Assembly (NCBI GenBank): GCA_963662175.1
Contig: OY759218.1
Span: 54,939,427-55,003,426, forward strand
Origin: Aradus depressus
Taxonomy: Eukaryota; Arthropoda; Insecta; Hemiptera; Aradidae
DNA length: 64,000 nt
Direction: 5' to 3'
Part shown: positions 35,267-45,800 of the stretch, piece by piece
Layout of the letters: each line of letters begins with the position of its first letter
Position numbering within the stretch: position 1 is the stretch's first letter
Translations under genes and position numbers: made by a program
The notes under the pieces: generated by a model
The model's database searches: none
What the model saw: the letters and a program-made list of their open reading frames with translations, nothing else
Told to the model about the DNA's origin: nothing

Positions 35267-36295
35267 TTTTGGAAACAGTATAAACCAGCTAGAGGCAGAC
35301 TTAAGACCCAAGTCGATTTTATTTCGACGTGTAGCGAGATAGCATCTAACCTAAACCTAGAGAACAGGCAGAGCTTCCCGAAACTAGCCGATATGCAGGC
35401 AACAGATATAGCCACCGCTCGACTGTACCTCATAAGAGCAGTCAGTAAGGAGGAAACTCCCACAACAGATCTCAAGGCAACGGCACTGGAAACCATAGCT
35501 ACTTGGTATCCCGAGGAAGAGTGGGCTCACATTTATACAGATGGTTCGGCATCGCAGGCGAAATTTAATGCTGGAGCCGGCGTATACTCCAAATTTTTCG
35601 TTCTTTCCGCGCCTGTAGGAAAGTTAGCAACGAATTATAGTGGGGAAGTGCATGCCATTCTCCTGGCTTTTAGAAAAATAACAGAAATGCGATGGGAAAA
35701 TAGGAAAGTCGTCGTTTTCGTTGACTCCCAGGCTGCAATATCGTCGATTGCTAGCTATGAGCGTAGCGAGGATTTGAAAATTCTACAATGTAAGAACATC
35801 ATAAGCAATCTCATCCACGCCGGCTGCACGATAGTGTTACAATGGATCCCAGGTCATGCTGATGTCCATGGCAATGAGGAAGCAGATAGGCTCGCCAGAG
35901 AGGGAGCTGGTATGCTACAACCTGACAAACCCATGACCCTAAGTGACTGTAAGAGGCAAACCAAAGAATTCTTTCAAGCCAAGTGCGGGGCAGTCCACAG
36001 GACCGAGGCTGCTGGGAAAGCATGGGAAAATCTTGTACAAAAGAAAGACAGGCCCCTAAAAAACCTACCAAGATACCCATCAGTGGCAGAATTTCGATTG
36101 ACAACGGGCCACGACTACCTACAAAAACATCTTCATCGTATAGGTGTAGCGGCGGAGCCTTTTTGCCCACTGTGCGACACCCGGGAAGAAATGGACAAAA
36201 AACACCTTAAAACGTGCCCTGCTCTAGCCAGCAGCAGAGGTTTACCGAATCATTTTTTGTATTGGGCTGCAAGAAAGCTGATGGCGGAAGCCTAA
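35267..36295 (+). pseudogene. LINE ORF2 C-terminus with RNase H domain, 5'-truncated
   Basis: The frame is open from the (TA)n border (35267, FWKQYKPARGRLKTQV) to TAA at 36293-36295; the first ATG is at 35393 (300 codons). The RNase H domain shows its acidic residues in IYTDGSAS, SGEVHAI, FVDSQAAI and GNEEAD, and the histidine in WIPGHADVHG. The zinc box C-x2-C...H-x4-C follows in CPLCDTREEMDKKHLKTCP. RNase H removes the RNA template during second-strand synthesis in LINEs of the I, LOA and R1 groups. No stop or frameshift is seen, so this part could still be translated, but endonuclease and reverse transcriptase are missing. Domestication is not indicated. Confidence 0.85.
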
Positions 36296-36330
36296 TGCTA
36301 TGGCGTAATTAAAAAAAAAAAAAAAAAAAA
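35267..36330 (+). mobile_element. 5'-truncated RNase H LINE in the palindrome centre
   Basis: About 1.06 kb: the end of a LINE ORF2 (RNase H and terminal zinc box), a 15-bp 3' UTR and a poly(A) run of about 20 (36311-36330), inserted into (TA)n DNA between the two arms. The truncation at the 5' end and the poly(A) tail are the marks of target-primed reverse transcription. A TSD cannot be read because the target is a simple repeat. Confidence 0.8.
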
Positions 36331-36529
36331 TATATATATAATTATAATTATATATATATATATAATTCAGAAAGGATTGTAGCTAAGAACTTCAAATTAT
36401 ATGACATTTTCATTTAAAATTTGAAGTTCATAGCTGAATTCTATATATATTTCTGAATTATATATATATAATTATAATTATGTACCTTCATATATATATA
36501 TATATATATTATATATTATATATATATAT

Positions 36530-37043
36530 ATATATATAATGACAGTTTGAACGACCTGTCACATGCTGGAAACCCAGGAAAAAGGGTAAACAACGATAGA
36601 TAACAGAAATCATTATAATTAAATGTATAATTTGAATAATTTCAAATTTGAACATTTAGGCGGGAAGGAGAGAATATACTATACGTGTTTTTTAGGAATA
36701 TTACGACTGTTTAAATAAATAATTAAATTATAGTCTAGAAAAATTTATTAAATAAAATTAAATAATAATTAAATATTGGTAAAATGAAAGGCATAAAAAG
36801 AATAGTATAATAAATTTACCCACGGTGTGTGAGATTGAAGAGGGGAGAACATATGAAGAAGAGGAACGGGCAGTCTTAGCCGAACAGAGAGTGAGTATTG
36901 AGTTCCCGACTCCGGTCTTTGGACCGATTCCAAGTTTTTATACCACTTTTTTTGTGTAGTAGTTCAGTGAAACCCAAGTTACTTTCCTCCAGGAACAGCA
37001 CCGATTATGGACCCCTAGTGACCATAGGATCGGACTGGAAACG
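36530..37043. repeat. Right arm of the 2.3-kb palindrome
   Basis: Inverted copy of the left arm, from ATGACAGTTTGAACGACC to GGATCGGACTGGA. It follows a (TA)n stretch with a small secondary fold-back (36362-36470: TTCAGAAA, AAGAACTTCAAATT and their inverted forms). Confidence 0.88.
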
Positions 37044-39085
37044 TAGGATGCAATTGATATCTTCGGATGAATCTCATGAAATTATCGGATGATGGCTGAA
37101 AAGCACATAGTGGAGAGAGACTAACTAGACGATTTTGACTGGAGGAGGAATCATTTCACCAGGAAACCAGCAACTGGATAAGTAGTACCTTTTGTCCACT
37201 AAAAAAATCTCAACGATAAATAATTTAATTTAAAAAAAATGCCTAAAATCTAATTTCTGATTAAACTTTTTAATTTCATAAAAATCAAATAAATAGTTAT
37301 AAGAGTAAATTGATGTGTCCTATCTCATTGTTGGTAAATTATTAAGAATTTTTATGATGTGCGGCTTGTTGTATTTTTCATAGTTTCTTTCGAAAAGATT
37401 ATAAAAATAACTTTTATTATATTGTCATGAAAAGATATTGAAATACATTGACGTTAAATTTCTGTAATACGTTTATTTTATGAATCGCCCCTTTTGAAAT
37501 TTTTATATCTTTTAATATGTCTGTGTCACCAAAGAAAACAGGTAAGAAGGGATCTGTATCTAGTATGTTTACCCTCTCCTTACAAGAACCCACAACTTAA
37601 ATAAAAATTAGAACCCTGAGAATAGAATCAATAGTGAGTTGCCGTAAGTATTTTGGCTAGTCCAGAATATTTGAATAAGAACCCATAGCTGGTTCTCTCA
37701 ATATATAAGAATGTAAAAATGTACATTATTGAATTTGTCTTGTAGAACCAATTGAAATGATATGCCACACATTGTTGTGGTAAAAAAAAAAAGTCTTATC
37801 ACCTCATCATTGTTCTCCCTCTTTAAACTTTGACTTGGCTCATAGGGAATGAAGGGTTGCTTAGGTGTCCTGAGGCGAGCTGAGGGTTATTCAAGTTGGC
37901 TGGCTCCAGATTGGAAGTTGGAAGCTCAATGACAGAACCTCTATTGTGCCAATATGGGACGCAGTGCTCACAGGTCACAGGGCTGATTGAAACATCGGCC
38001 TCAATCAATGGTGATTAAAAAGAAAGAGGGGACATCTGGTGGCACACATGACACAGAAAAGCTACCCCCTACCCCCTCCCCATTCTAATCCACTAATGCG
38101 CCCCCTCCACTCCCCTTAAAGCTCCCAACCCAAATTACTCTGTTTTTTCGCCCCCTCCACCTTTGCAGGCCTCATCTTCCCCCTTGCTTCCCCCGAGGAA
38201 AGTTTTGATATCCCATTAAGAACTAAGGAGGGCGTGATTACCACACCGACCCCTAAGTACGCCCCTCCCTCGGGGGATAATAAACATTTTAAGGGGGCGT
38301 CCTGAGGGGTAGGGGAGTTAATTCTATAAATTTTGATTACAGAATCACAGATTTGATTAAATCTTTATGAAGGGACAACTATGGCAGAAGTTGGGGGTTC
38401 CCACCAAGTACACGGATGTAGCAACTCTGTCTTCGGGGATACTGAACAAACTCTGAAGATCAAGGCGCTCATCACCACGCTGCTCAGCACCTCATAAAAC
38501 AAATTAAACAAAAATTAAAAATGTAATAGTTTTTAATATTTATTATTTTGTAAAATCAGGTTTAGACGGCATTTTGGGGCCTTACAAAAGGGAATATCTA
38601 ATGTATTCCAATATTTTCTGATTCCACTGGAATGCTATATAAGACCCATGAAAATTTAGTTGAAAAATCACAATTCTTCCCCCCAGGTTGTCTCAAATAT
38701 CCACAACGAATCGAAATGTGTGTGAAAAGAGTGTTCTTCAAAAATGATTTTGGCGTTAAAAACAATAATAAATTATTATATACCTATATTAATAAAAACA
38801 TACAATTGTTTTATATAATGTCTGTTAGGTGAAACAATTAATATGAAAATGGCGAAAAACATCAATAAATTACACGGAATGCAAAATGTTTTTGGGACCC
38901 AATATCTTCCTGGTTTTTTGAAAAATCTTCCCAATACTGTTTTTTGTTAAATGCGTTTTTCGGTTAGACGAATTTAACAAAAATTGACATTGCAATCGGA
39001 AAGGGTCATGTGGGAAGAGTTGATGTATGGAATGACCCTCATAGTGAGTGGATATGATAGTAATCGTAACATTTCAGTATCCTTT
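37044..39085. other. No recognised gene; AT-rich, then C/G-skewed DNA
   Basis: Frames of 61-66 codons (37823-38008 minus, 38632-38832 plus) have no motif I know. At 37518-37541 an ATG with seven open codons runs into CAGGTAAGA, an excellent splice-donor consensus, but no downstream exon can be named. The part 38040-38300 is rich in C-tracts (CCCCCTACCCCCTCCCC) and not obviously repetitive. Confidence 0.4.
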
Positions 39086-39087
39086 AC

Positions 39088-39240
39088 ACAGGACGGGCGT
39101 GCTGTACACAGGACAACATCCTGAGCGGTGTGCCATACATAGGACCACATCCTGTGCGGTGTACTGTACACAGAACCACATCCTGTGCGGCGTGCTGTAC
39201 ACAGGACCATTCCTAAGCGGTGTGCTGTTCGTGGGACCAC
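39088..39240. repeat. 31-bp minisatellite, about five diverged copies
   Basis: Units such as GTGTACTGTACACAGAACCA then CATCCTGTGCG repeat at about 31 bp. The GTACAC core is palindromic. Open frames on both strands across it are side effects. Confidence 0.8.
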
Positions 39241-39244
39241 AAAG

Positions 39245-39930
39245 TTTAATGTTTTTTCAGAAAATATAAAGAATCGGTGCTAAAAGGACGACCTATATTC
39301 TATATTTCTTCCTCGCCTATTTTCATTAGAACCAGAACACATTTTGTTATTTTGCTTATGGTTGACTATCGGGAAGCTTTTGAAAATCTGGAACAATGGA
39401 TCCGGGTCCGGTTTTGGAACCTTGCCCTCGATTCCGGATCTAGAACCGAGAACCGGGTACGTGAAAATTCAAATACCTGGTTCTGCTATTCCCAAGAACT
39501 GGTCTCGGTTCACTCGAAACCGTCTACCAGATTTACTAATGGACTATCATCGTATCTGGCTGAAGCCTATTTACCGACATTGCTGTATTAATGTTTTTTT
39601 CAGAAAATATGAAGAATCGGTGCCACAAGGATGACCTATATTCTATTTATCTTCCTCGGCTACTTAGGTCACGAGCAACCAGAATATATTTTTCATCTTT
39701 ACTTATGGTTAACGAACTCGTATCTGGTTGAAGCCTATTACCTACATTGCTGTATTGATTCTTTTCACAAAATATGAAGAATCCGCGGCATAAGGACGAC
39801 CTATATTCTATATTTCTTCCTCGGCTATTTTTGTTAGAATCAGAAATAAATTTTCATATTTTCTTATGGTTGACTATAATCGTATCTGGTTGAAGCCACT
39901 CTACTGACATTACTGCATTAATGTGTTTTT
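39245..39930. repeat. Irregular tandem repeat, three units of about 160-340 bp
   Basis: Units carry TTTTTTCAGAAAATAT, a GAAGAATCGGTGC box, GACCTATATTCTATAT, TTCTTCCTCGGCTA and CTTATGGTTGACTA, at about 39252, 39594 and 39763. The first is longer because a stretch rich in GAACC/GGTTC words (39395-39530) is inserted. No gene. Confidence 0.7.
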
Positions 39931-39954
39931 ATAGGCTAAAGAGGATAAACTTAA

Positions 39955-40345
39955 ACTTAAGTTTCTGCACTCCTCCTAAACCTTTGAAATATTTATTTGC
40001 TGGAATTTACTTTCAGTATTTTCCTCTTATATCGGTCCTTCGATCTCTACATCTTAGGCAACACCCCAAGTCACGAGTATGTTTCTGCTCTCCTCCTAAA
40101 CCTTTGAAATATTTATTTGCTGGAATTTACTTTCAGTATTTTCCTCTTATATCGGTCCTTCGATCTCTACATCTTAGGCAACACCCCAAGTCACGAGTAT
40201 GTTTCTGCTCTCCTCCTAAACCTTTGAAATATTTATTTGCTGGAATTTACTTTCAGTATTGTCCTCTTATATCGGTCCTTCGATCTCTACATCTTAGGCT
40301 ACACCCCAAGTCACGAGTATGTTTCTGCTCTCCCTCTAAACCTTC
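39955..40345. repeat. 120-bp minisatellite, about 3.2 near-identical copies
   Basis: Copies begin at 39961, 40081, 40201 and 40321 (GTTTCTGC, TCCTCCTAAACC). The first three differ at only a few bases, so the expansion is recent. 120 is divisible by three, which creates a 152-codon frame (39921-40379) with a 40-residue repeat; I do not regard it as a gene. Confidence 0.92.
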
Positions 40346-40379
40346 AATCTCTTTATTGTTGGACTATTTCCTCATTTGA

Positions 40380-40745
40380 GGATTTCAGACACAGATCCAG
40401 ATCTCGAACCATGTTTAGACCCGTATTTGGGTCAGGGATCTTTGATCTGAGTCCTAGTCTGGAACTGTAGACCCGGATTCGTCGCTGAACCCGCGGACCC
40501 GAGTCTAGAAAACCCGAAAGAAGAGAAGGAATGTTGCGGAAACATATGTGTCAGTCGGGGTGTATCCTCAAATATAGAGGTTGAAAGACCCTCAAAAGAG
40601 AAAAAACAGAAGTTAAGGGTCCACCAAATAAAGATCGCGAAGAATTAGAAGGAGAGCGAAAACTTACGCGTGAGCGCTAAAAACAGTGGACCGGGTACGG
40701 TTTTGAAACCGTGGACTCGGATTCGGGTATGGAACCGTGGACCTC
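40380..40745. other. No gene; GGACCCG/GAACCG-rich low-complexity DNA
   Basis: Words such as GTAGACCCGGATTCG and GAACCGTGGACC recur irregularly here and at 39395-39530. It may be a badly decayed minisatellite. No frame or signal is convincing. Confidence 0.45.
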
Positions 40746-40749
40746 AAAG

Positions 40750-40935
40750 TTTAATAATCTTAGGGGATAGGAACTAAAAATGAACAGAAAAGTAAATATA
40801 ATTCTTTATTGATACAATACAGTGTCTTTAAGTTATACATTTCCTTATTTACCACTAATTAAAAATATTATTTCCAGTATGAAAAATTAAAATATCAGGA
40901 ATGTTCTAGTGGTTCTACATTAGTGCTAACATTGT
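40750..40935 (-). repeat. Dispersed repeat F, copy 1
   Basis: Nearly the same ~185 bp occur at 52222-52430: AAAGTTTAATAATCTTAGG, GATAGGAACTAAAAATG, ATACAGTGTCTTTAAG and TTCCTTATTTACCA. On minus it contains CAATAAAGAATTATATTT, so it may be the 3' end of a minus-strand element with a polyadenylation signal. Confidence 0.7.
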
Positions 40936-40964
40936 TGTTACTATCTTATACCTCTATACCTCTA

Positions 40965-41095
40965 GTATAGTATAAGGAAGTATTGTAATCGTACGAAAAT
41001 CAGAGATCTGGGTTTCAACGGATTTTTACGTTTGAAGGTCTCCTGAATATGTTTTATCCGTTTTCGCGATGATGTCGGTCTGTGTGTGTGATTGG
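40965..41095 (+). repeat. Dispersed repeat D, head fragment
   Basis: AGTATAAGGAAGTATTGTAA, TCGTACGAAAATC, CGGATTTTTACGTTTGAAGG, CCTGAATATG and a GTCTGTGTGTGTG end. Best-preserved head of family D. It stops where the fold-back at 41105 begins. Confidence 0.65.
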
Positions 41096-41104
41096 AAAGT
41101 TTTG

Positions 41105-41465
41105 AGCGCGATGAAATCAATATGAATGTGCAGCATATACCTACTTACCTACTTATGTCTGAGTAGAAGAATATTTGATCTACGTTAATATTGACATCAA
41201 TGCTTGTTAACTAAAATAAAATTGGAAACAAAAAATTCTATGAAATCAAAGTAACATAGATGTATTATATAAATGTTCAGACATGTAATAGCTATGTACT
41301 ACCTCTATGTTACATTGATTTCATAGATTTTTTTGTTTCCAATTTTATTTTAGTTAACAAGCATTGATGTCAATATTAACGTAGATCAAATATTCTTCTA
41401 CTCAGACATAAGTAACTATAAACTGCATATTCATGTTATGTTATATTGATTTTATAGGACTTTTT
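41105..41465. repeat. ~360-bp fold-back palindrome
   Basis: Arms of about 110-150 bp: ACTTATGTCTGAGTAGAAGA, ATTTGATCTACGTTAATATT, CAATGCTTGTTAACTAAAAT and ATTGGAAACAAAAAA (41153-41257) are mirrored at about 41322-41415 around a ~50-bp centre. The symmetry continues, weaker, to ATGAAATCAATATGAATG and its partner near 41440-41460. Non-coding; a fold-back transposon or a PLE-terminus palindrome. Confidence 0.88.
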
Positions 41466-41689
41466 ATATTTTATAATATTTTGGTTTCTTGTTATTACCT
41501 CGTTTTCAAATATGTATATCCACAGTTGGTCAATACCGCTAGTATAGGGATTTCCACCCTAGGGAGGAGGACCCCTTAAGTTAATAGAAATATGTCCGCC
41601 TAGCTCATATCTATAGTTTTCTGAGGAAGTAGGTACGTATACACAGAGACTGGAGGATTATATTATTGGCGATAAAAAGGATGAATATT

Positions 41690-43245
41690 TGAGATTGGTC
41701 AGATCGTTCATACAATTTCCATTTTGCAGTGCTCGGTTTATTCCCAGTTGTTTCATTGAGTTGAGTAATGTATCTTTGTCACAAAAATGTTGGTATTGTA
41801 GCCTGTATTTTATGGAAATTTTGTTTGTTTTCGTTGATGGGTTATGCGAATGTTCATTCGACTGAGTTGTATGTTGTGTCAGTGTTTAACCCTATTTATG
41901 ATATGTGTTCTTTTACCCTATTCTTAAATTGTCTCCCAGTTTGACTTACATAAACAAAATTACAAGCGTTACATTCTAGCTGGTAAACTCCACTTTTTTC
42001 TTCTCTTTAGTTTGGTCTTTAGTGTTGCTCAGATATTTTTGTATATTGTATTATTTGCTCTGAAACCTACCCGAAAGTCCTCTTTTCTAGGTAGGTACAT
42101 TGCCTATTTGTTCTGAAATGTTCCCAAAATATGGTAATCCCACCCATTTCTTTGTCCCTGTATTATTTGTTGCGTCTAATTTTGAAATGTCTTTTAAATG
42201 TATTCTGTTAATGACTTTACGTCTTATCTTATCAATGATGTGACTATTGTACCCGTTTTATTTCGCTATACTATTAACGACGGCTAACTCTGTTTCTGTT
42301 GTCTTAGTTATAAACATCAACGTTTTAGAAATCCAGCTTACTGGCATTTTTCGCCTCAGATTCCCAGCTGAATCAACAACTTTGATCCAGCCATCCTTCT
42401 CGCTAGACTCTGTATTCAGTCTTAGCTCAGATTTTGTAGTGTGTAGTTCTCTGTACTTAAAATAAAACTTTTTTAAAAAACCTTAAGTGGTGTTGAGTTT
42501 TGTAATTTCTTCGTTTAATAGTATTGTGTAGGCTCTGTGTAGTAGTGAATAGAATGCTGCATGTTTGTGTTTTGTGTATGTCGGAGTTTGTGGTTGTTGG
42601 TTTTCTGTAAATGTTGTATTCTAGTTTGATGTTTACTATTTTTAAATTTAAATCCAAAAAGTTTAAGTTGTTCCCTCCCATTTCTATAGTAAATTTTATT
42701 TTTTCATGTATACTGTTAACGAAATCAAATAGTTGTTTTATTTATCTATTTGAGCCGCTAAACAGTATGCATAGGTCATCGACGAAACGATACCAAAATA
42801 ATATTGGGTTTTATCAAGAATATATTTTTCTAGCTGGTCCATAAATAAATCCGCTAGTAGGGGGGATAAGCAAGAGCCCATTAATAATCCATCTTTTTGT
42901 TCATAAATTTGATCATTAAATGTAAAATAATTTTGGCTAGTGCATACTTTTAACATATCATATATTTCTATTTTTTCATAAAATGAATGTCTAGTTCCTA
43001 TAATTAATTGATTAGCAATATCAAAACATTCTTCAACCGGGATATTGGTAAATAAATTAGTTACGTCTAATGACAACAATTTAGCCATTTAATGTTTTGG
43101 TTTTTTCTACAAAATCTAAAGAGTTTATTACCGCATGTGAGAGTTGAAATTCTATGAACGATCTGAGTTTTTTATTAAGGAATTTTGATAATTTGTAGAT
43201 GCCGAATTGATAAATGATACAACAGGTCTAATAGGTCCATATATT
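41690..43245 (-). pseudogene. Penelope-like element: reverse transcriptase + GIY-YIG, truncated
   Basis: Read on minus: RPVVSFINS and SKFLNKKLRSFIEF (43120-43230); LLSLDVTNLFTNIPVEECF (43030-43080); NYFTFNDQIYEQKDGLLMGS and CLSPLLADLFMD (42850-42940); WYRFVDDLCILFSGSN (catalytic FVDD, about 42750-42800, in another frame than the preceding part); MGGNNLNFLDLNLKI and YNIYRKPTTTN (42590-42685); then SGVYQLECNACNFVYVSQTG with RVKEH (41890-42003) and LNSMKQLGINRALQN (about 41740). The GIY-YIG glycine in the YVGQ box is serine (YVSQ). The domain order is complete from reverse transcriptase to endonuclease, but stops and frameshifts are frequent and the 5' part is missing. A TAA follows KEHIS. Confidence 0.88.
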
Positions 43246-43384
43246 TTATACTAGCAGTAATACCCGGCGTTGCCCGGGGAACTTTGACTTTTCTACTAAT
43301 ATCTCCTATAAGTCTTTTAAATTCTTCAACAGTACATTCATGATGTTATAATTTTCAATTATTCATACGGAATAAGGCTTATAG

Positions 43385-45800
43385 TCCTTCAACGTCAAAC
43401 ACCCCAGCTAGTAAGTTTTTAGGACCCCTGGGCATCACAGCTAGTATGCGTCTTTCAACGGCGGAAACCACAGATAGTGAATACTTAGCATCGCTGGACA
43501 TCCTAGCCAGTGCGTACTTAAGAACGCTATTGACCGCAGCTAGTAAATGCCTTGCAACAGCGGACCCCACAGCGAATACATAGTTACTACTACTACATGT
43601 GAAATTCATGCCAATCCGCTTACCCTTTAACAGTACATTCATGATGTTATAATTTTCAATTATTCATACGGAATAAGGCTTATAGTCCTTCAACTATAGC
43701 AACGCTAGTAAGTTTTTAGGACCCCTGGGCACCACAGCTAGTATGTGCCTCGCAAGAGCGGACCCCACAGCTAGTACGAAGTTAGGAACGCTGGGCATCA
43801 CAGCTAGTAAGTGCCTTGCAACAGCGGACCCCACAGCTAGTACGTAGTTAGAACCACAGGGCATCACAGCTAGTATGTGTTTTGCAACGGCGGACCCCAC
43901 AGCTAGTACGTAGTTAGAAACGCTGAGCATCACAGCTAGTATGTGTTCTGCAACGGCGGACCCCACAGCTAGTACGTTTTTAGGAACGCTGGGCCCTACA
44001 GATAGTAGGTGCCTTACAACTGCGGACCCCACAGATAGTATGTAGTTAGAACCACAGGGCATCATAGCTAGTATGAGTTTTGCAACGGCGGACCCCACAG
44101 CTAGTACCTACGTAGTTAAATACGCTGGGCCACACTGCTAGCGCCTTGCAACAGCAGACCCCACAGCTAGTACGTAATTAGGAACGCTGGGCATCACAGC
44201 TAGTAAATGTCTTGTAGGTGCCTTGCAACAGCGAACCCCACAGCTAGTACATAGTTAGGAACGCTGGGGCTGAGCACTACAGCTAGTAAGTGCCTTGCAA
44301 CAGTGAACCCCACAGCGAATACATAGTTACTACTACTACATGTGAAATTCATGACAATCCGATTACCCTTCAATGATTCAGCATTATTTTTATGCTTAGC
44401 CCCCCTCCCAAATTTTTAAAATGTCACATAGTGTATTTTTTTAATTGACCATCAAGAATACTACATGTAAAATTCCATGACAATCCGATCATCCGTTAGT
44501 GACCTATCACTATCTTCAAATTTAGGCCTTATTTAGTTTATTCAATTATTCGACAGTACATTTATGATGTTATAATTTTCAATTATTCATACGGAATAAG
44601 GCTTATAGTCCTTCAACTATAGTAACGCTAATAAGTTTTTAGGACCCTTGGGCACCACAGCTAGTATGCGCCTTTCAACGGCGGAAACCGCAGCTAGTGA
44701 ATACTTAACATCGCTGGACATCCTAGCCAGTGGTACTTAAGAACGCTTGTGACCACAGCTAGTATGTGCCTTGCGACGGCGGACCCCACAGCTAGTACGT
44801 AGTTAGGAACGCTGGGCCCCACAGCTAGTAAGTGCCTTGCATCAGCGGACCCCACAGCTGGTATGTAGTTAGAACCACTGGGCATCACATCTAGTATGTG
44901 CCTTGCAACAGCGGACCCCACAGCTAGTACGAAGTTAGAAACGCTGAGCACCACATCTAGTATGTGCCTTGCAACAGCGGACCCCACAGCTAGTACGAAG
45001 TTCGGAACCCTGGGCACCACATCTAGTATGTGCCTTGCAACAGCGGACCCCACAGCTAGTACGATGTTCGGAACGCTGGGCAACACAGCTAGTAAGTGTT
45101 TTGTAACAGCGGACCCCACAGCTAGTACGAAGTTCGGAACCCTGAGCACCACATCTAGTATGTGCCTTACAACAGCGGACCCCACAGCTAGTACGAAGTT
45201 CGGAACCCTGGGCACCACATCTAGTATGTGCCTTGCAACAGCGGACCCCACAGCTAGTACGAAGTTCGGAACGCTGGGCAACACAGCTAGTAAGTGTTTT
45301 GTAACAACGGACCCCACAGCTAGTACGAAGTTCGGAACCCTGGGCACCACATCTAGTATGTGTTATGCAACGGCGGACCCCACCGCTAGTACCTAGTTAG
45401 AAACGCTGGGCAACACAGCTAGTAAGTGTTTTGTAACAGCGGACCCCACAGCTAGTACGAAGTTCGGAACGCTGGGCAACACAGCTAGTAAGTGTTTTGT
45501 AACGGCGGACCCCACAGCTAGTACGAAGTTCGGAACGCTGAGCACCACATCTAGTTTGTGCCTTGCAACAGCGGACACCACAGCTAGTACGAAGTTAGGA
45601 ACCCTGGGCACCACATCTAGTATGTGCCTTGTAACAGCGGACCCCACAGCTAGTACGAAGTTCGGAACGCTGGGCAACACAGCTAGTTTGTGCTTTGCAA
45701 CGGCGGACCCCGTAGATACTACATAGTTAGGAACACTGGGCATCACAGCTAGTAAATGTCTTGCAACAGTGAACCCCACAGCGAATACACAGTTACTACT
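43385..45800. repeat. 66-bp minisatellite (dimer of ~33-bp halves)
   Basis: Roughly 30 units. One half reads CAGCTAGTACGAAGTTCGG then AACGCTGGGCAACA; the other CAGCTAGTAAGTGTTTTG then TAACAGCGGACCCCA. Both halves begin CAGCTAGTA, so the unit arose by duplication of a ~33-bp ancestor and diverged before the dimer was amplified (spacing 45122 to 45188 = 66). Units at 44890-45700 are the most uniform. Long frames on both strands (22-residue repeats such as FVLAVGSAVARHILDVV) follow from 66 being a multiple of three. Confidence 0.92.

Noticed and set aside
34745..37043. Polinton/Maverick or DIRS element because of the long inverted repeats
   Set aside because: No integrase, polymerase, capsid or tyrosine recombinase is present; the only coding sequence is a LINE fragment with its own poly(A) tail.
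39921..40379. 152-codon frame with a 40-residue repeat
   Set aside because: By-product of a 120-bp minisatellite; no homology and an arbitrary start.
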